Origin: CAZBWE01 sp964440735
GTDB taxonomy: Bacteria; Planctomycetota; Phycisphaerae; Sedimentisphaerales; Anaerobacaceae
Direction: 5' to 3'
NCBI GenBank assembly: GCA_964440735.1
Contig: CAYTTK010000125.1
Coordinates: 1-7,944, forward strand
Length of the DNA: 7,944 bases
Every line of letters begins with the position of its first letter. Positions within the stretch are counted from its first letter, which is position 1. Under the pieces are notes generated by a model that did not search any database, was not told the origin of the DNA, and worked only from the letters and a program-made list of their open reading frames with translations. Of this stretch, positions 7,459-7,944 are shown piece after piece. A program made the translations under genes and the position numbers.

Positions 7459-7944
7459 ATTTATTCAAAGCTATTTTGAGTTCATTATGATTTTGATAAT
7501 TTGTTCCACGAATCACAAATTCCTTCACATGTGTAAACTGGCATTCGATAGGGTTGAGCCATGATGCATTGGTCGGCGTCCAAATCAAGTGGATATTGTT
7601 TCTGCGACAATAACGCAGCACTTTTCGCTTGCGATGTGGTGAGAAGTTGTCCAGAATCAAATGAATACGGTGATTTTTCGGATACCTTTTCCTTAAAAGC
7701 CTCAACGCTTCCAGGGCCTCCTGATGTCTTTTGCGAGGACGGACATAGCCCCACAGCTTTTTCTGATGAACATCGTAAAATGCCAGCCAGTGCTGAACAC
7801 CATGAGGGCGGTGATAGGTGGCAGGCAAACGTTTCGGATGGTCTGTATGGCAGTAGGTTTGTCCCGGTTGAGGACGTATCTCCAGAGGGCCGAACTCGTC
7901 GAAAGATATTGTCGGGCCATTGGATGCGGGCTTGTTTACATACC
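7411..7944 (-). mobile_element. Right-hand part of the window: IS630-family insertion sequence, incomplete
   Basis: The transposase shows that an IS630-type element enters the window from the right and ends close to its stop codon. IS630 elements insert at, and duplicate, a TA; TA dinucleotides at 7411-7412 and 7415-7416 are candidate junctions between the transposase stop and the first surface-protein-like codons (from 7410). The other terminal repeat is outside the window, so the boundary is a guess within tens of bases. Confidence 0.55.
7421..7944 (-). CDS. IS630-family transposase, 5' partial
   Basis: This is the DDE catalytic domain of an IS630 (Tc1/mariner superfamily) transposase, which cuts and joins element ends at TA targets. 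The frame is open to the right edge, so the N-terminus, including the helix-turn-helix domain, is outside the window; 173 residues are visible. All three catalytic positions are present: Asp in 'SFDEFGPLE' (codon 7898-7900), Asp in 'LILDNFSPH' (7649-7651) and Glu in 'NPIECQF' (7544-7546). The last two are separated by 34 residues, the DD34E spacing expected of this family. 'HPKRLPATYHRPHGVQH' and 'TPTNASWLNPIE' are also typical. An internal TTG at 7828 can serve as an ORF start, but the conserved protein continues upstream of it. The end 'RNKHTQQK' may be slightly short, and the last 38 bases overlap the downstream surface-protein frame. Confidence 0.92.
   Translation of the reverse strand, partial: YVNKPASNGPTISFDEFGPLEIRPQPGQTYCHTDHPKRLPATYHRPHGVQHWLAFYDVHQKKLWGYVRPRKRHQEALEALRLLRKRYPKNHRIHLILDNFSPHRKRKVLRYCRRNNIHLIWTPTNASWLNPIECQFTHVKEFVIRGTNYQNHNELKIALNKYVKYRNKHTQQK

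Noticed and set aside
7426..7828. Transposase starting at the internal TTG (7828)
   Set aside because: The same frame continues upstream to the window edge with conserved IS630 sequence, including the first catalytic Asp in 'FDEFG', so the TTG is internal.

Overview
The window looks like chromosomal DNA of a planctomycete, most likely of the Phycisphaerae/Sedimentisphaerales type. The main evidence is the large minus-strand protein. It combines a beta-propeller, a DUF11-like domain, a parallel beta-helix built on 'SPTITNCIF..N.A..GGGMYN' rungs and a dockerin-like EF-hand pair, a style of secreted protein I associate with that group. A FliD carrying a repeat domain familiar from planctomycete surface proteins supports the same placement. 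This assignment comes from recognising protein style, not from a database search.

Layout, left to right. Bases 1-2046 (+) hold the 3' part of a large glycosyltransferase: the C-terminal half of a GT4 domain, four TPR repeats and a complete GT2 domain. A 138-base gap follows, with a sigma-28-like promoter (2083-2109), a small hairpin and a ribosome binding site. Bases 2185-4539 (+) encode the flagellar filament cap protein FliD, enlarged to 784 residues by inserted beta-rich segments. After a 51-base convergent gap, 4591-7458 (-) encodes the multidomain surface protein. Its 5' end runs into the 3' end of an IS630-family transposase (7421-7944, -), which continues off the right edge.

How the parts may work together. 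The glycosyltransferase lies directly upstream of fliD on the same strand, so a role in decorating flagellin or other surface structures is plausible but inferred. The minus-strand protein should be exported. However, its predicted reading frame starts inside the transposase gene and has no hydrophobic signal peptide, only what looks like the tail of one. The simplest reading is that the insertion sequence landed in the signal-peptide region and cut the gene off from its original start.

I found no tRNA, rRNA, CRISPR array or defence system, and no wholly new system. The points most worth a second look are the IS/surface-protein junction, the domain inserted into FliD, the sigma-28-like promoter, and the GT4-TPR-GT2 architecture beside fliD. 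The longest stretch without a gene is 138 bases.
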